The notes: generated by a model from the sequence alone, not told the origin. A DNA stretch of 46,183 nucleotides from Microthrixaceae bacterium (GCA_947449015.1 CANFQA010000019.1:1-46183); one strand, 5' to 3'; counted from the stretch's first letter, positions 34,163 through 42,709 are shown. A program made the numbers and translations.

Positions 34163-35734
34163 ATGACCGCTGTTCTCGGGCCGATCGTCGCCGAACGTGG
34201 TGATGAACCGGCGATCATCGACGACCGTGGCACGACATCGTGGGTCGAGCTCGATTCGCGGGTGACCCGCCTGGTGCACGCATTGCGCGCCCGTGGCTTG
34301 GTCGTGGGCGACACCGTGGTCACCATGCTCGGCAATCAGTCCGAGTTCATCGAAGCATCGCTTGCATGCGCGCACGCTGGTTGGCTGCTAGTTCCGGTCA
34401 ACTGGCATCTCGTGGCTCGCGAGGTCGCGTACGTGATTGATGATGCGTCGGCGGCAGCAGTCATCACCGATGAGCGATGGTTGCCTGTGGTGCTCGACGC
34501 ATTGGCGCTGGCCGAAGCGTCGTCGCTCCGGGCCCGACTGGTGATCGATGCCCCCATTCTTCCGGATGGTTTCGAGTCCTATGAGGACGCACTTGCGGGT
34601 AGTCATGACGGTGAGATCGACGATGCCCAGCGCGGCGGTCCGATGTTCTACACATCGGGCACGACTGGATTTCCGAAGGGCGTGCGCTCCACACTCAGCA
34701 CGGTCGGTGGACCGCCGGAGATGCTCACGCTTATCGCACACTCGATGGCCCCCATGATCGGCGTTACTCCGGGTGGTCGCGAGGTCCAGTTGGTATGCGG
34801 TCCGATCTACCACTCGGCCCAATGGGTGTTCGGCGCCGGCGCGCTGTGCTGCGGGGCCACAGTTGTTATGCAACATCGATTCGACGCGGCGGAAGTTCTC
34901 GCGCTCATCGATCGTCATCAGGTCACCAGCATGCACCTTGTGCCCACGCAGATGGTGCGGATGCTTGAACTACCCGCGGAGGTTCGCGAGAACTTCAGCG
35001 GAGCCTCACTTACCCGTATCGTCCATGGCGCAGCACCGTGTCCGCCGTCGGTGAAACGTCGGATGATCGACTGGCTTGGCCCGGTGGTGGCCGAGTACTA
35101 CGGCGGCACCGAGGGCGGGTTCCTTTCCATGATCGAGTCCGAGGACTGGCTTACCCGGCCCGGCAGCGTGGGACGACCGCTCGAGATCATGGAAATCGCA
35201 ATCTTCGATGAGGAGGGCGCGTCGCTTCCGACGAACCAACCCGGCCAGATCTGGTTCCGCAGCCTCATGGGTTCCAAGTTCGAGTATCACAACGCTCCGG
35301 AGAAGACCGCGGCGGCCCACCGGGGCGAGGGGTACGCAACGCTCGGCGATGTCGGCTTCTTCGATGACGACGGCTATCTCTACCTGAGCGACCGCAAGAT
35401 CGACATGATCGTCTCCGGCGGCGTGAACATCTACCCGGCAGAGATCGAGGGAGTGCTTGTTGAGCATTCTGACATCATCGATGCTGCCGTCTTCGGAGTA
35501 CCGAACACCGAGATGGGGGAGTCGGTGCACGCGGCGCTCACACTGCGTTCCGGTGTTGAGTGGTCGTCGGAGTTCGAGAGTCAACTCATGGTCTTCTGTC
35601 GTGAACGACTTGCCGGATTCAAGGTGCCCCGGAGCTTCGAGACACACGAGGAACTGCCACGCAGCGCGGCCGGCAAGCTCACCAAGCGCGACCTACGCGA
35701 CCCGTGGTGGGTGGATGTCGATCGCTCGATCTGA
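34163..35734 (+). CDS. Fatty-acid/aromatic acyl-CoA ligase (ANL superfamily)
   Basis: A 523-residue AMP-binding ligase. Motifs: FYTSGTTGFPKGV (P-loop), EYYGGTEGG, GDVGFFDDDGYLYLSDRKIDMI, GGVNIYPAEIE and the catalytic Lys in PRSAAGKLTKR. This form is usual for FadD-like and 4-chlorobenzoate/bile-acid CoA ligases. ATG 34163 is chosen because similarity begins there (MTAVLGPIVAERGDEPAI). Divergent from the TetR gene across 152 bases in which I see no copy of the shared operator. Probably activates a substrate or intermediate acid of the island's pathway. Confidence 0.93.
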   Translation: MTAVLGPIVAERGDEPAIIDDRGTTSWVELDSRVTRLVHALRARGLVVGDTVVTMLGNQSEFIEASLACAHAGWLLVPVNWHLVAREVAYVIDDASAAAVITDERWLPVVLDALALAEASSLRARLVIDAPILPDGFESYEDALAGSHDGEIDDAQRGGPMFYTSGTTGFPKGVRSTLSTVGGPPEMLTLIAHSMAPMIGVTPGGREVQLVCGPIYHSAQWVFGAGALCCGATVVMQHRFDAAEVLALIDRHQVTSMHLVPTQMVRMLELPAEVRENFSGASLTRIVHGAAPCPPSVKRRMIDWLGPVVAEYYGGTEGGFLSMIESEDWLTRPGSVGRPLEIMEIAIFDEEGASLPTNQPGQIWFRSLMGSKFEYHNAPEKTAAAHRGEGYATLGDVGFFDDDGYLYLSDRKIDMIVSGGVNIYPAEIEGVLVEHSDIIDAAVFGVPNTEMGESVHAALTLRSGVEWSSEFESQLMVFCRERLAGFKVPRSFETHEELPRSAAGKLTKRDLRDPWWVDVDRSI

Positions 35735-35748
35735 TCGGCGTTCCGACG

Positions 35749-35773
35749 TGTTGGTCAGATTGCCAGACCAACA
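35749..35773. terminator. 8-bp hairpin between convergent genes
   Basis: TGTTGGTC at 35749-35756 pairs with GACCAACA at 35766-35773 around a nine-base loop in the 60-base gap between the acyl-CoA ligase and the lipoprotein gene. Likely bidirectional terminator, no U-tract. Confidence 0.6.
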
Positions 35774-35794
35774 GGCCACCACGTTGGGGCTGGT

Positions 35795-36661
35795 TTACCA
35801 GTCGACCTTGGGGTTCGGTGGGAAGAGGTCAGCGCGTTGTGCAGCAAGCGTTTCGCAGTTCAGGCCGGCATCGACCCGCTGCCAGATCGCCGGATTCCGC
35901 GAGGTGTCGTCGATCTGCTTCCACTGGCCGGCGGCCATGAAGATCGGATCGCTCGCACCGACCACCAACTGCTCCGAGTTGTCAGTGACGAATCCGGTGA
36001 ACCGGTCATCGGTCTGCTGGGTGAGGGTGTAGGCGAAGATCTCGCGGCGGGCGATGTACACCTCACCTTTGAGTGTGTCGCTGATCTTCACTGTCGAGGT
36101 CACGCCGGGGTGGCCGTCGCCGTCGGCGTCGAAGATGCGTGGATCATTCGTATCGGTGGGCAGTACTTCATTGGCCGGATCGGCGAGCTTGATCCCGATT
36201 GCGGTCGGAGTGGCGGGGCGCACGATGTGGAACTTGCCGTCGACCTTGGTGACCTCGACCGGCGTGGCGATGGGCTTGATCGCCTGCGTGGCCGCATCGG
36301 AGATCGAAACCTCGAGCTTCTGATCGGTCGGGGTGTCGGCATGACAGAAGGTCATCTGGTTCCACATCTGCCCGTCACGGATCGAGAGATCGGAGAATCC
36401 GGTGCTGATGATGAGGGTCTTCATCGTCGGGTCCTGATAGGCGACGACATCGAAGTGGGCGTAACGCCCGACCAGTTGGTCGGCCCCGGCCGGCAGCGTG
36501 TCGGAAGCCGAGGAACTGCTCGACCCGCAGCCGCCGAGCGCGAGCACGCTCATGCTCGCGAGGAGAAGCGCCGTTGCGCCGAGTGTGCGTGACCGGCGAC
36601 GACGTGGTGTGTGTGCCAGTGACGTAAATGGAGGCGATGTCGCTGCGGTGGCGTTGTTCAT
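35795..36661 (-). CDS. Putative lipoprotein of unknown function in the Rieske operon
   Basis: A 288-residue secreted protein I do not recognise. An Arg-rich n-region (RRRRSR) precedes a hydrophobic stretch ending LALGGC (lipobox) and a Ser-rich linker. The mature part includes DPRIFDADGDGHPGV, an EF-hand-like Asp-rich loop that may bind Ca, followed by beta-rich sequence ending DLFPPNPKVDW. ATG 36661 follows GGAG; an ATG overlapping the Rieske stop (36682) is an alternative. It is the next gene after the Rieske oxygenase on the same strand and so probably shares its mRNA. Confidence 0.7.
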   Translation of the reverse strand: MNNATAATSPPFTSLAHTPRRRRSRTLGATALLLASMSVLALGGCGSSSSSASDTLPAGADQLVGRYAHFDVVAYQDPTMKTLIISTGFSDLSIRDGQMWNQMTFCHADTPTDQKLEVSISDAATQAIKPIATPVEVTKVDGKFHIVRPATPTAIGIKLADPANEVLPTDTNDPRIFDADGDGHPGVTSTVKISDTLKGEVYIARREIFAYTLTQQTDDRFTGFVTDNSEQLVVGASDPIFMAAGQWKQIDDTSRNPAIWQRVDAGLNCETLAAQRADLFPPNPKVDW

Positions 36662-36681
36662 GGCTGACTCCGTTCGTGACA

Positions 36682-37896
36682 TCACGCGGGCTCGACGAAT
36701 CGGTCGAGGGCGTCGGAGACAGCAGTACCGGACGGCAGACGCTCAGATCCGATAGCGAGATCGACAGCCCGTTGGAAATGGTGGATCAGTCGCTCATGCC
36801 AACCGATCTGGAACGGACGAGCACCCGGCGAGGAGATCGAGGCCTGGATCGGTGCCATGTTGGCGGTGTCCTGGGCCATGACTGTGTCGAACAGGGCTAG
36901 TCGTTCGAGATGTTCCCGGGGCACTTCATCACCGGCCCACGCCGGCGCGTACCAGCGCAGTTCGAGATCAGTCGTGGTGTCGCTCGTGGGCCACATGCAC
37001 AGGAACGTGAATGCGCCGGTGTCCATGGGCACGACCAGGTTGGGGAAGATGCCGTACGAGGTTGATGTCTGGCGCCACAGCAGTGGAACCGCTGGGTTGT
37101 CGTTCTCCTCGGACACGAGCGGCATATCGCGGAACATGTCGTGCTTCTCGACCGAGAGTCGGCTGTGGCCGTTGGGCAGCATCGAAACGGTGACCGACTG
37201 GTCGTTGTAGAGCAGCGCTGCGTTATCGGGATGCACCGTGCGCACGTGGTACACCTCGAGGAACGCGTCGACCATGAGTTTCCAGTTGCATTCGAGGTGG
37301 TGCACCTGCGTGCCCACGGCTCGCATGGCTCGACCATTGATCTCGCTCATCTGGTCGGCGAGTGGACCGAGAAACTCCACCAGCGGTTGTGCGTCGAGGT
37401 CCTCGTTGATGAACACCCAGCCGTCCCACACCTCACAGCGCACCGGCACGAGCGCGAGGGCGTCCTTGTCGAGTTCGGTGAAGCTGCGCGAATCGGGAAC
37501 GGCACGCAGACTGCCGTCGAGTCCGTAGGACCAGGAGTGGTACTGGCAGGTGAGACGTCGGGCAGTACCGCATTCATCGCGAGTGACCGGGGCGCCTCGA
37601 TGGCGACAGGAGTTGTAGAACGCGCGCAGTACGTCATCCTCGCCGCGCACCACCACGATGGCCGCGCCTGATCGGGTCATCTGGCGATAGGCGCCGGGCT
37701 CGGCCCATTCCGATTCATGGCCGACGAACAGCCAGGTGCGCGCGAACAACCGCTCCTTTTCAAGTTCGTAGAAGGCCGGGTCGGTGTAGCGCTCAGTGGG
37801 AATGAGCGGCACCACAACAGCTTCGGCTGGCGGTGCAGTGCGCGCCTTCTCCGTCTCGATACGTTCCCTGATGGTGGATTCGAGCGTTGCGTCCAT
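36682..37896 (-). CDS. Rieske ring-hydroxylating oxygenase, large subunit
   Basis: A 404-residue non-haem iron oxygenase. The Rieske [2Fe-2S] cluster ligands are C97-x-H99 (CRHRG) and C117-x-x-H120 (CQYHSW). The catalytic domain has the bridging Asp and facial ligands in NWKLMVDAFLEVYHVRTVH (N204, D210, H217, H222) and a downstream AQDTANM Asp. No small subunit, ferredoxin or reductase gene is adjacent, as in single-component-type alpha3 Rieske enzymes that borrow reductases. ATG 37896. Operator site 5 is 76 bases upstream. Confidence 0.93.
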   Translation of the reverse strand: MDATLESTIRERIETEKARTAPPAEAVVVPLIPTERYTDPAFYELEKERLFARTWLFVGHESEWAEPGAYRQMTRSGAAIVVVRGEDDVLRAFYNSCRHRGAPVTRDECGTARRLTCQYHSWSYGLDGSLRAVPDSRSFTELDKDALALVPVRCEVWDGWVFINEDLDAQPLVEFLGPLADQMSEINGRAMRAVGTQVHHLECNWKLMVDAFLEVYHVRTVHPDNAALLYNDQSVTVSMLPNGHSRLSVEKHDMFRDMPLVSEENDNPAVPLLWRQTSTSYGIFPNLVVPMDTGAFTFLCMWPTSDTTTDLELRWYAPAWAGDEVPREHLERLALFDTVMAQDTANMAPIQASISSPGARPFQIGWHERLIHHFQRAVDLAIGSERLPSGTAVSDALDRFVEPA

Positions 37897-37969
37897 GGTC
37901 CCCCTCGACCCGGTTCACGGGTCGGATCCGTGTGAAGCGGGGGATCACCCGATCAGTGCCACCCCAACG

Positions 37970-37986
37970 ACTGAACACCGTAAACC
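37970..37986. promoter_or_regulatory. Putative shared operator, site 5 (Rieske oxygenase)
   Basis: Core TGAAC-ACC-GTAAA at 37972-37984 followed by CC. Its left half plus spacer (TGAACACC) is identical to site 2. It lies in the 187-base gap between the Rieske gene and the divergent MurC-like gene. Confidence 0.7.
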
Positions 37987-38083
37987 AATTGCGGCGTCAG
38001 CCGCTGTGCCGCTGGATTCGACGCTCCATATCGGAAGCGATGCATCGCGTCGGGACGCTGCACCTCCCGGCGGGCCGGGGTTG

Positions 38084-39478
38084 ATGTGCGATGCTCCAAC
38101 CGTGCCTCTGCGCGATGACATGTTCGTCCCCCCGGTGAATCCACTCCCGCCACTCGATGGCCTCCCGCTCCACATGGTCGGGATCCGTGGCCGTGGACTC
38201 CTGCCGCTCGCCATCGTTGCCCGCCACCTCGGCGCGCAGGTCGATGGATGCGATCTCTACGGCGATATCGCCCACCCAGAGCTGGTCAGTGCAGAGATCA
38301 CTGTGGCTGCGGGTCACGCGCTGGAACACGTCGATGGTCATCACATCGTCACGAGTTCGGCGGTCCCCCGGGAACTTCCCGAAGTCGCAGCCGCGCTCGC
38401 CACCGGTCGATTGCATCATCGAGCAGATCTCTTGGGCGCAGTCATGGCGGCTCGAGTTTCGGTGGGTGTCACCGGGTCTCATGGAAAGGGCACCGTGGCT
38501 GCGCTGATCGCCGCAGCTCTGCTCCGACATGGAGATGATCCGCTGGCCGTCATCGGCGCCCCGGTGAGAGAGTTTGGTGGGAGTGTCCGACTGGGTGACG
38601 GACCAATGGTTGCTGAAGTCGATGATTCAGACGGTTCGTTGGCCCGTATCTCCGCTCATGTAGCGATAGTGACGAACTCGTGGTTCGATCATCCGCTCTT
38701 CGGTCGGAGCCTGACAGAGAATCGCCGGGATATTTCGCTGTTCCTCGAGAACACTCCTGTCGACGGGCACGTCATCGTTGGACGTCAGAAGGAACTGCGA
38801 CAGATGGCTCGCCGCGCTCGGGCAATGGTGTTGGCCCTCGGACGCGATTTCGGTGGGGAGACCCAGAGCGTGAGCAGGTCAGGTGGGGTCGTCTCCGTGA
38901 TTGATCCCGACGGGTCTCGTTTCGATGTCGAGGTCAACGTTGTTGCGGGAAACTTGGCTGACGATGTCGCCATGGCATTCATGGGGCTTCGGGCGATTGG
39001 CCTCAGCGGGGAGCAGGCGGCGGTTTCACTCAGCGCTCTTTCGGGGATACGTCGTCGAGTCGAGTTCATCGGTGAGGCATCGGGGGTGTGTGTCTACGAC
39101 GACCTGGGCAAGCATCCAGAGTCGCTCTCCGCAGTGCTGCAGGAAATTCGGAAACGAACATCGGGTCGGCTGCACGTGGTGTTCGAGCCATTCCTGCACA
39201 CGGATCTGCTCCGTTGGCGCGCCCGCTGGATCGAAGTGCTTGCCCAGGCTGACTCTGTAATCGTCCTGCCCGTCGAACTGCGGCAGACATTCCCAGTTCC
39301 TCGCATGGCCCCACTGGACTGGGCGGCTCCGCTCGCCGAGCGGCTCATCAACGCCGAGACCCGCCTCGAGGCTGCTGATGTGGTGAGTCAGATCGCCAGA
39401 TCAGGCGACAGTGTGCTGATCGCAGGCTGCGTCGATGACCTCGACGAAGTGGCGCCATGGGTGCTCGAGCGGCTCTGA
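38084..39478 (+). CDS. Divergent MurC-type Mur ligase paralogue
   Basis: A 464-residue three-domain Mur-ligase-fold protein. The N-terminal Rossmann start HMVGIRGRGLLPLAIVARHL mirrors MurC, the P-loop is GVTGSHGKGT (K135), EVDDSDGSLARIS matches the MurC EADESDGS motif, and the C-terminal domain has GIRRRVEFIGE. Key MurC positions differ: DDYAHHP is DDLGKHP and FQPHRYSR is FEPFLHTD. It should form an ATP-dependent amide bond, but probably not UDP-MurNAc plus L-Ala. No other peptidoglycan gene is near. ATG 38084 is uncertain; GTG 38102 and ATG 38120 are possible. Confidence 0.75.
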   Translation: MCDAPTVPLRDDMFVPPVNPLPPLDGLPLHMVGIRGRGLLPLAIVARHLGAQVDGCDLYGDIAHPELVSAEITVAAGHALEHVDGHHIVTSSAVPRELPEVAAALATGRLHHRADLLGAVMAARVSVGVTGSHGKGTVAALIAAALLRHGDDPLAVIGAPVREFGGSVRLGDGPMVAEVDDSDGSLARISAHVAIVTNSWFDHPLFGRSLTENRRDISLFLENTPVDGHVIVGRQKELRQMARRARAMVLALGRDFGGETQSVSRSGGVVSVIDPDGSRFDVEVNVVAGNLADDVAMAFMGLRAIGLSGEQAAVSLSALSGIRRRVEFIGEASGVCVYDDLGKHPESLSAVLQEIRKRTSGRLHVVFEPFLHTDLLRWRARWIEVLAQADSVIVLPVELRQTFPVPRMAPLDWAAPLAERLINAETRLEAADVVSQIARSGDSVLIAGCVDDLDEVAPWVLERL

Positions 39479-39498
39479 ACCGCCCGAGCACCGGAGAA

Positions 39499-39579
39499 TC
39501 AGGCGCGGGGTGAGACCGGCGGTGAAAGGCGCGGTGACACCGGCGGTGAGACGCGGGGCGGGGTAGTGGGGATTGCCAT
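39499..39579 (-). CDS. Small Pro/Ser-rich ORF (26 residues) with strong ribosome binding site
   Basis: ATG 39579 is preceded by AAAGGAG at five bases, one of the best ribosome binding sites in the window. The 26-residue product contains two near-identical units, RVSPPVSP and RLSPPVSP, and has no membrane segment. It begins 58 bases after the glycosyltransferase stop on the same strand, and is the only candidate gene in the 159-base gap. I do not recognise it; it could be a microprotein, a leader peptide, or chance. Confidence 0.4.
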   Translation of the reverse strand: MAIPTTPPRVSPPVSPRLSPPVSPRA

Positions 39580-39637
39580 GATGCTCCTTTTGGGTGGTTG
39601 ACGAAGACTGACGGTAGTCGTCGGGTGCCCACCTGTG

Positions 39638-40843
39638 TCAGCTTTTTCGAAGCGAATCCACGGCGTTACGCAATGCAATGACGATCGCAATGGCGCGAAG
39701 CGCCGGCCGGGAGGTCTCGAGTCGGAACCAGAACCCAGAGCGAGATCGATCACCACCACTCCTCGCCGCGGTGGGGCCCGAACCCGAACTGTGACCCAAA
39801 CGATCAAGCTCTCGTTGGAGTGCCCAGTTCTCGGCCCGAAGGTCGGCGTTCGAGCGACGCAGCGTCTGCAGCCCCAACGATTGTGACCAGTTCTCGTCGA
39901 TCAGCGCTGACAACCGTGGGCTCACCGCCTCGATCGGCAGCGTTCCGATGACGGAGCGATAGATCCCGACAAGAGCGCTGGCATGATCCTGTGCGGCGTG
40001 CTGGTGCGCAGCCAGGATCCTCGCCTGGCGTCCGAAATCGGGCGAATACATGGCCAGCAATGCATCGAGATCGGTGAGGGAATCATTGGGGTTCCCGGTG
40101 CCGAAACCATCACGTTCGATCCTCTCCCAGGAGTCCTCGGTTATCCAGCCGGCACACACGGTCTGATCGATCAGCAGGGTGGGTCGTGCCATGGCCATTG
40201 CCTCGAGAGCAGATCGACCGGAAGCAAGAACCATGTCGGCGGCGGCCATCTCCAACCGTGGGTCGGCGGACTCGCCTCGCAGCGTTCGCAATTCGATCCC
40301 GGCGCGATCGCATGCTTCTCGGATCGATTCCAACCGACCGGCGATCTTGCGTGAAACGAGGAGGGCCGATTCCGGGCGCTCCGCCGGTTCTCGACGGTTG
40401 CCATCGAAGAAGCCCATCTCCACCGGTTGACGGAGCCGATGGATGGGTGTCCGAGCTGCAATCGCCATGGAGCGCAGTCGGGTCTCTACCCGGTCGTTGA
40501 GAGCGACAAGGGCGGCCGGTGAGAGCTCGGGGCTGGGGTCCTCCATCGGGATGAACCATGAATGAGATACGAAGACGAGAGGCACCGACGGCAGGGCCGC
40601 GCGAACTGCAGCGACGGCGTTTGAATGTTGACCGTGGATGACATCGATACCCGTTGGAAGTCGTGACGGGTCGTCATGGACCTCGAAGCCGAGATTCCGA
40701 AGATTCGCCGCGACCTCACCGAGTCCGGGTGCGAAGGCGATGACCTCGTGTCCGAGGCGCCGGAGCGCGACCATGACGGTTTCAACGTAGCTCTCCGAAC
40801 CCCCTCGCACATCGAGTCGATTGTTGGTGAGGAGGATCCGCAC
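39638..40843 (-). CDS. Glycosyltransferase-like protein (GT4/GT-B N-terminal type)
   Basis: A 401-residue protein. The N-terminus (RILLTNNRLDVRGGSESYVETV) has the RGGSE loop typical of GT-B glycosyltransferases, and ADMVLASGRSALEAMAMARPTLL resembles the nucleotide-sugar-binding C-terminal half. About 100 residues of Arg/Ser-rich, partly coiled sequence follow, including LRRSNADLRAENWALQRELD. Start is probably GTG 40843. It is 25 bases downstream of the ABC-2 permease gene, so it may modify or work with the exported molecule, perhaps a cell-surface glycan (inference). Confidence 0.7.
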   Translation of the reverse strand: MRILLTNNRLDVRGGSESYVETVMVALRRLGHEVIAFAPGLGEVAANLRNLGFEVHDDPSRLPTGIDVIHGQHSNAVAAVRAALPSVPLVFVSHSWFIPMEDPSPELSPAALVALNDRVETRLRSMAIAARTPIHRLRQPVEMGFFDGNRREPAERPESALLVSRKIAGRLESIREACDRAGIELRTLRGESADPRLEMAAADMVLASGRSALEAMAMARPTLLIDQTVCAGWITEDSWERIERDGFGTGNPNDSLTDLDALLAMYSPDFGRQARILAAHQHAAQDHASALVGIYRSVIGTLPIEAVSPRLSALIDENWSQSLGLQTLRRSNADLRAENWALQRELDRLGHSSGSGPTAARSGGDRSRSGFWFRLETSRPALRAIAIVIALRNAVDSLRKS

Positions 40844-40868
40844 GAGCCGGTCTTCGATGCCGGCCGAA

Positions 40869-41708
40869 CTAGGCGATAACGCGTTTGCGGAAGTTGCGCA
40901 GCGCGATGACGGTGAACAGCACGGTGAGCAGCACCAGCATCGGATAGATGGCCCACAACGACATGGTGGGGGCGTTGGTCAACGCCGCCCGGAACCCTTC
41001 GGTGACGTACACAAGCGGGTTGGCCAGCACCCCGATCTGCAACCACTTGATGGGAGCGAGTGCCGCCCACGGGTAGTAGATGCAACCGAGGAACGTGATT
41101 GGCAGCACCACGACACCGAACAGCATGGGAATCGTGCGGGGGTTGAACACGGTGCCGAACATCAGCCCGAGTGCGCCGCACATGATGCAGGCCAGCGGGG
41201 TGAGGGTGAGCAACAGCAACCAGTGAATGTTCAGATGCACTGGCGTGGCCGGCACGAACAGGGCGATGGGGAACACGATGATCGCCGAGAACAAGCTCTG
41301 CAGTGCGCCCGAGACGATCTTCTCGATGGCCACCAGTTCGATGGGCAGCGGGGCGAGCACGCGGTCTTCGATTTCACGGGTGATGCCAAACTCGGTGACC
41401 AAAGGAAGAGCCACCGACTGCACGCCCTGGAACAGCACGGCGAGACCGACGACGCCGGCGACGAGCAGGGTCGAGAAGCTCGAGGCCGCTGCGCCGCTGC
41501 CACCAACTCCTTGGCCGATCTTGGGGAACACATAGGCGAATACGAACACCAGCAGCAGAGGCTGGAGCAGTGTGCGGGGCAGGAATTCGCGCAGGTTGAG
41601 GCGAAGCACATGGAGGTCGCGTGCCAACAGTGCGCCGAACGCGGTGATTGCTGCAGAACGGGCCGAGGCATCGTCGACGGGAGCTGCGGCCTGATCGATG
41701 GTGGTCAT
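40869..41708 (-). CDS. ABC-2 type transporter permease
   Basis: A 279-residue permease with six predicted membrane helices. The N-terminal LLARDLHVLRLNLREFLPRTLLQPLLLVFVFAYVF and the later NPLVYVTEGFRAAL are characteristic of the DrrB/NodJ exporter branch. Overlaps the ATPase gene by four bases (ATGA). Together they form a minimal exporter for a drug, lipid or glycan. Confidence 0.92.
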   Translation of the reverse strand: MTTIDQAAAPVDDASARSAAITAFGALLARDLHVLRLNLREFLPRTLLQPLLLVFVFAYVFPKIGQGVGGSGAAASSFSTLLVAGVVGLAVLFQGVQSVALPLVTEFGITREIEDRVLAPLPIELVAIEKIVSGALQSLFSAIIVFPIALFVPATPVHLNIHWLLLLTLTPLACIMCGALGLMFGTVFNPRTIPMLFGVVVLPITFLGCIYYPWAALAPIKWLQIGVLANPLVYVTEGFRAALTNAPTMSLWAIYPMLVLLTVLFTVIALRNFRKRVIA

Positions 41709-42709
41709 TCGCGCAGGTCCTTTCCGGTGAGGTTGATGAAGACAGTTTCGAGGCTGGGTTCCTCGAGACGAAGATCAGTGACGACGACGCCGGCCTCTTC
41801 AGCCTGAGCGACAACTGCGGGAAGCACGCCGCGCGCACCCTGCACTTCGAGGATCACGCTGTTGGAGTTGCTGGCCACGCTGGTGGCACCGGCGATGTTG
41901 TTCATGAGGCGGGCGCCGAACGCATCGAGGTCAGCAGCGCCACCAGAGGTGGAGCCACCGGTACTGATGGTGACGATGGTGTCGGCGCCGACCGAGCGCT
42001 TGAGTTGCTCGGGCGTGTCGAGGGCCAACATGCGTCCGTGATCGATGATGGCGAGGCGACTGCAGAGTTGGTCGGCTTCTTCCATGTAATGCGTGGTGAG
42101 CAGGATGGTCTGACCATCGCCATGAAGTTCGCCGAGGATCTCCCACAGTGCAATGCGGCTCTGTGGGTCAAGGCCAGCCGTGGGTTCATCGAGGAACAGG
42201 ATTGACGGGCGATGCATGACCGCCCGGGCCACCATGAGTCGCTGAGCCATGCCGCCTGACAGTGCCAACACGGGGGCCTTGGATCGCTCGGAAAGGCGGA
42301 ACTGCTCGAGCAGACGGGTGGACTCAGCCTTGGAATCTCGTGAGGACATTCCGAAAAAACGACCGTGGTAGTAGAGGTTCTCCCACACGGTAAGTGAACG
42401 ATCCAACGTGTTGGTTTGTGGCACGACACCAATCAACTTCTTGGCCCGGGCGGGGTGAGCGACGACATCGATGCCGCCCACCAATGCCCGACCGGCAGTA
42501 GGCATCACGCGGGTGGTGAGCATTCCGGCCGTGGTGCTCTTGCCGGCACCGTTCGGTCCGAGCAGTCCGAAGATCTCGCCGCGGCGCACCGACAGGTCGA
42601 GCCCATCGACGGCGAGCACGTCACCGGGGTAGACCTTGGTGAGGCCCTCGGTGCGGATCACCTCATCGCCGTGCGCATCGGTGTTGATGGGCGGAGCAGT
42701 TGCTGTCAT
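41705..42709 (-). CDS. ABC-2 exporter ATPase (DrrA/NodI-like)
   Basis: A 334-residue ATPase. Walker A GLLGPNGAGKST, Q-loop GVVPQTNTLD, signature LSGGMAQRLMVAR, Walker B ILFLDEPTAGLDP and the H-loop TTHYMEEADQL are complete. The C-terminal 90 residues (EPSLETVFINLTGKDLRE) match the DrrA-type extension. ATG 42709 overlaps the preceding small gene's stop and has GAGGAAG before it. Energises the ABC-2 permease encoded downstream. Confidence 0.94.
   Translation of the reverse strand: MTATAPPINTDAHGDEVIRTEGLTKVYPGDVLAVDGLDLSVRRGEIFGLLGPNGAGKSTTAGMLTTRVMPTAGRALVGGIDVVAHPARAKKLIGVVPQTNTLDRSLTVWENLYYHGRFFGMSSRDSKAESTRLLEQFRLSERSKAPVLALSGGMAQRLMVARAVMHRPSILFLDEPTAGLDPQSRIALWEILGELHGDGQTILLTTHYMEEADQLCSRLAIIDHGRMLALDTPEQLKRSVGADTIVTISTGGSTSGGAADLDAFGARLMNNIAGATSVASNSNSVILEVQGARGVLPAVVAQAEEAGVVVTDLRLEEPSLETVFINLTGKDLRE

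Noticed and set aside
34095-34166. Short ORF of 23 codons overlapping the acyl-CoA ligase start (ATGA)
   Set aside because: The overlap resembles a leader peptide, but there is no ribosome binding site and the residues are Arg-rich as expected by chance.
35789-35801. CTGGTTTACCAG near the lipoprotein stop as a sixth operator
   Set aside because: It lacks the AAC-N3-GTT core, overlaps a stop codon and lies at the 3' end of both flanking genes.
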